This document shows, piece after piece, positions 62,719 through 64,000 of a stretch of DNA of 64,000 nt. Numbering within the stretch: position 1 is the stretch's first letter; every line of letters begins with the position of its first letter. The position numbers and the translations under genes were made by a program. Origin of the DNA: Armatimonadetes bacterium Uphvl-Ar1 (GTDB taxonomy: Bacteria > Armatimonadota > Fimbriimonadia > Fimbriimonadales > Fimbriimonadaceae); NCBI GenBank assembly GCA_002162075.1, contig CP021423.1, forward strand, positions 2,294,001 through 2,358,000, given 5' to 3'. The notes under the pieces are model-generated. The model was given only the letters and a program-made list of their open reading frames with translations, was not told the origin of the DNA and ran no database searches.

Positions 62719-64000
62719 CTAGCGAATCCGCCGAGTTTGAGTCAAACGTGACATCTTTCCATCTTCGAATCGCTCCAGAACCACGGTGACTCGGTCGCCC
62801 CAGTTCACGTCCTCCAGAATCGTTCGCAAATCGCCGACTTTCGTGACCGCTTCGCCGTTCAACTCAACCAGCAAGTCGCCTTGCTTCGCCCCGACTTGGG
62901 CACCGAAGCTATTCTCATCAATGGACATCACGACAACACCCTTTGATTCTGCCGGCAATTTGAACTGACTCCGAAGCGTGGCATCAACTTCGCGAACACC
63001 AAGACCAAGCCGGACCGGCCCATCTGGCATCTGGGGAGCCTGACCCTGGTCGCCAAATAATCGGTCAAACGGAAACTCTTGCATATTGCCCTGTCCTGGC
63101 TGACCCATCATGCCAAGTTGCTGAGGCTGCTCTGGCTCCGCCAACTTCAAAGATGTCTGCTTTCGAACACCATCTCGAATGTAGCCAACTTGGACAGACT
63201 GGCCTGGCGATGCTTCGTACAGCTTGATTCGCAAAGCGAGCTCGGTCGGAACTTCTTTCCCATTTAAACTCACAATCACGTCTTTTGCGACCAAACCCGC
63301 CTCAGCGGCTGGGGTCCCCGCTACAACATCGTCAATCATTGCCCCACCCGGAGCCTTAAACTCAGTTTTTTCAATCGGCTTCAATTCACGAATGAACGCA
63401 CCCAGCACACCACGATCAAACTTTCCTGTTTCGATCAACTCATCCGCAACCGCACGAACAACATTGCTCGGAATGGAGAAACCAATCCCCGCACTTGCCG
63501 CCGTCGTCGAAACAATCGTGGAATTCACCCCGATTACTTCGCCATGGATGTTGAGCAGCGGTCCACCACTGTTGCCAGGATTGATCGAAGCATCGGTCTG
63601 GATCAAACCTGAATACCCTCGCGCCGTCATCGAGTTCGGATCATTTACCGTACTTCCCCGACCAAGCGCACTGACGTGCCCCACCGTAACTGTATCATCC
63701 AACCCGAATGGAGAACCAACGGCAATCGTGAATTGACCAACCCGCACCAAATTACTGTCAGCAAGCGGAAGTGCCGTCAAACCATCAGCGTCTATCTTGA
63801 CAACCGCCAAGTCAATTTGAGCATCTCCACTCTTGATCACTTTGCCCGGAACAGTTCGACCGTCGGGTAAGGCAACTTGAACGGTGTCTGAATTTCCAAC
63901 GACATGGTCGTTTGTCACGATCCATCCATCCGTTCGATAAACAAATCCTGAACCGCTGGCGCCTTGTCCGCTCTGAATACTCACAACCCCTAGCGATGCC
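62719..64000 (-). CDS. HtrA/DegP-like serine protease, N-terminus beyond the right edge
   Basis: The frame is open to position 64000 and begins inside the protease domain (ASLGVVSIQSGQGASGSGF). The triad is visible: His in VTNDHVVG, Asp in QIDLAVVKI and Ser in NPGNSGGPLL. Two PDZ domains follow: one with IDDVVAGTPAAEAGLVAKDVIVSLNGKEV, a second after a Gln/Gly/Pro-rich linker with MSIDENSFGAQVGAKQGDLLVELNGEAV. This is the DegP layout of an envelope quality-control protease; the signal peptide or membrane anchor must lie upstream of the window. About 427 residues are present. A GTG at 63984 is internal, not the start. Confidence 0.93.
   Translation of the reverse strand, partial: ASLGVVSIQSGQGASGSGFVYRTDGWIVTNDHVVGNSDTVQVALPDGRTVPGKVIKSGDAQIDLAVVKIDADGLTALPLADSNLVRVGQFTIAVGSPFGLDDTVTVGHVSALGRGSTVNDPNSMTARGYSGLIQTDASINPGNSGGPLLNIHGEVIGVNSTIVSTTAASAGIGFSIPSNVVRAVADELIETGKFDRGVLGAFIRELKPIEKTEFKAPGGAMIDDVVAGTPAAEAGLVAKDVIVSLNGKEVPTELALRIKLYEASPGQSVQVGYIRDGVRKQTSLKLAEPEQPQQLGMMGQPGQGNMQEFPFDRLFGDQGQAPQMPDGPVRLGLGVREVDATLRSQFKLPAESKGVVVMSIDENSFGAQVGAKQGDLLVELNGEAVTKVGDLRTILEDVNWGDRVTVVLERFEDGKMSRLTQTRRIR

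Overview
The window looks like chromosomal DNA from a diderm environmental bacterium, most probably an Armatimonadota member (Fimbriimonadia-like). This is inferred from the gene mix, not from a marker tree: type IV pilus genes, many prepilin-type signal proteins, PEP-CTERM proteins, a bacterial proteasome alpha-like gene, DUF1800 proteins, planctomycete-style c-type cytochromes, a flagellin and SelB. The + strand is C-rich over G almost everywhere, whichever strand is coding. No tRNA, rRNA, CRISPR array, insertion sequence or prophage was seen.

Layout. 1-9.5 kb (minus): pilB, pilT, pilC, a prepilin peptidase and three pseudopilin-like proteins; the last runs off the left edge. 9.8-12.2 kb: argS, carrying three repeat doublets and two apparent frameshifts. 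12.3-17.7 kb: three more prepilin-signal proteins, a small lipoprotein, two PEP-CTERM proteins (one with a stop codon in its signal peptide) and a thioredoxin-reductase-like ferredoxin-NADP reductase. 17.7-24 kb: mnmG; a minus-strand operon of proteasome alpha-like protein, phytase-like lipoprotein and AlkD-like HEAT protein (the last two frameshifted); asnS. 24-31 kb: an ABC exporter (frameshifted), an ABC ATPase, a short membrane protein (frameshifted), then glycosyltransferase, Trm112-like protein, aroQ, Xaa-Pro peptidase and a degenerate ABC ATPase. 31-40 kb: selB with a glycosylasparaginase-like gene, a flippase, flagellin with a structured leader, and a TPR/GT41 O-GlcNAc-transferase-like protein that may glycosylate the flagellin. 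40-46.6 kb: an AddB/AddA-like pair that appears to lack nuclease residues, and a nitrilase-family hydrolase. 46.7-54.9 kb: rplA with a recognisable L1-binding leader, a saccharopine-dehydrogenase-family gene, two tandem cytochromes, lepA, a PEP-CTERM protein, a nitronate monooxygenase-like gene and a CPBP protease. 54.9-64 kb: an orphan cytosine-5 DNA methyltransferase, ftsY, DUF1232, tyrS, two tandem DUF1800 proteins, a small unknown protein, a Fur-family regulator and an HtrA protease cut by the right edge.

The most unusual content is a family of 13 short palindromic repeats whose G-rich half mostly fits a G-quadruplex pattern. All are in the same orientation, and six of them (three doublets) lie inside argS. 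Separately, six apparent one-base losses sit at or near homopolymer runs in five genes. They share one direction of error, so uncorrected read indels are as likely as real decay.
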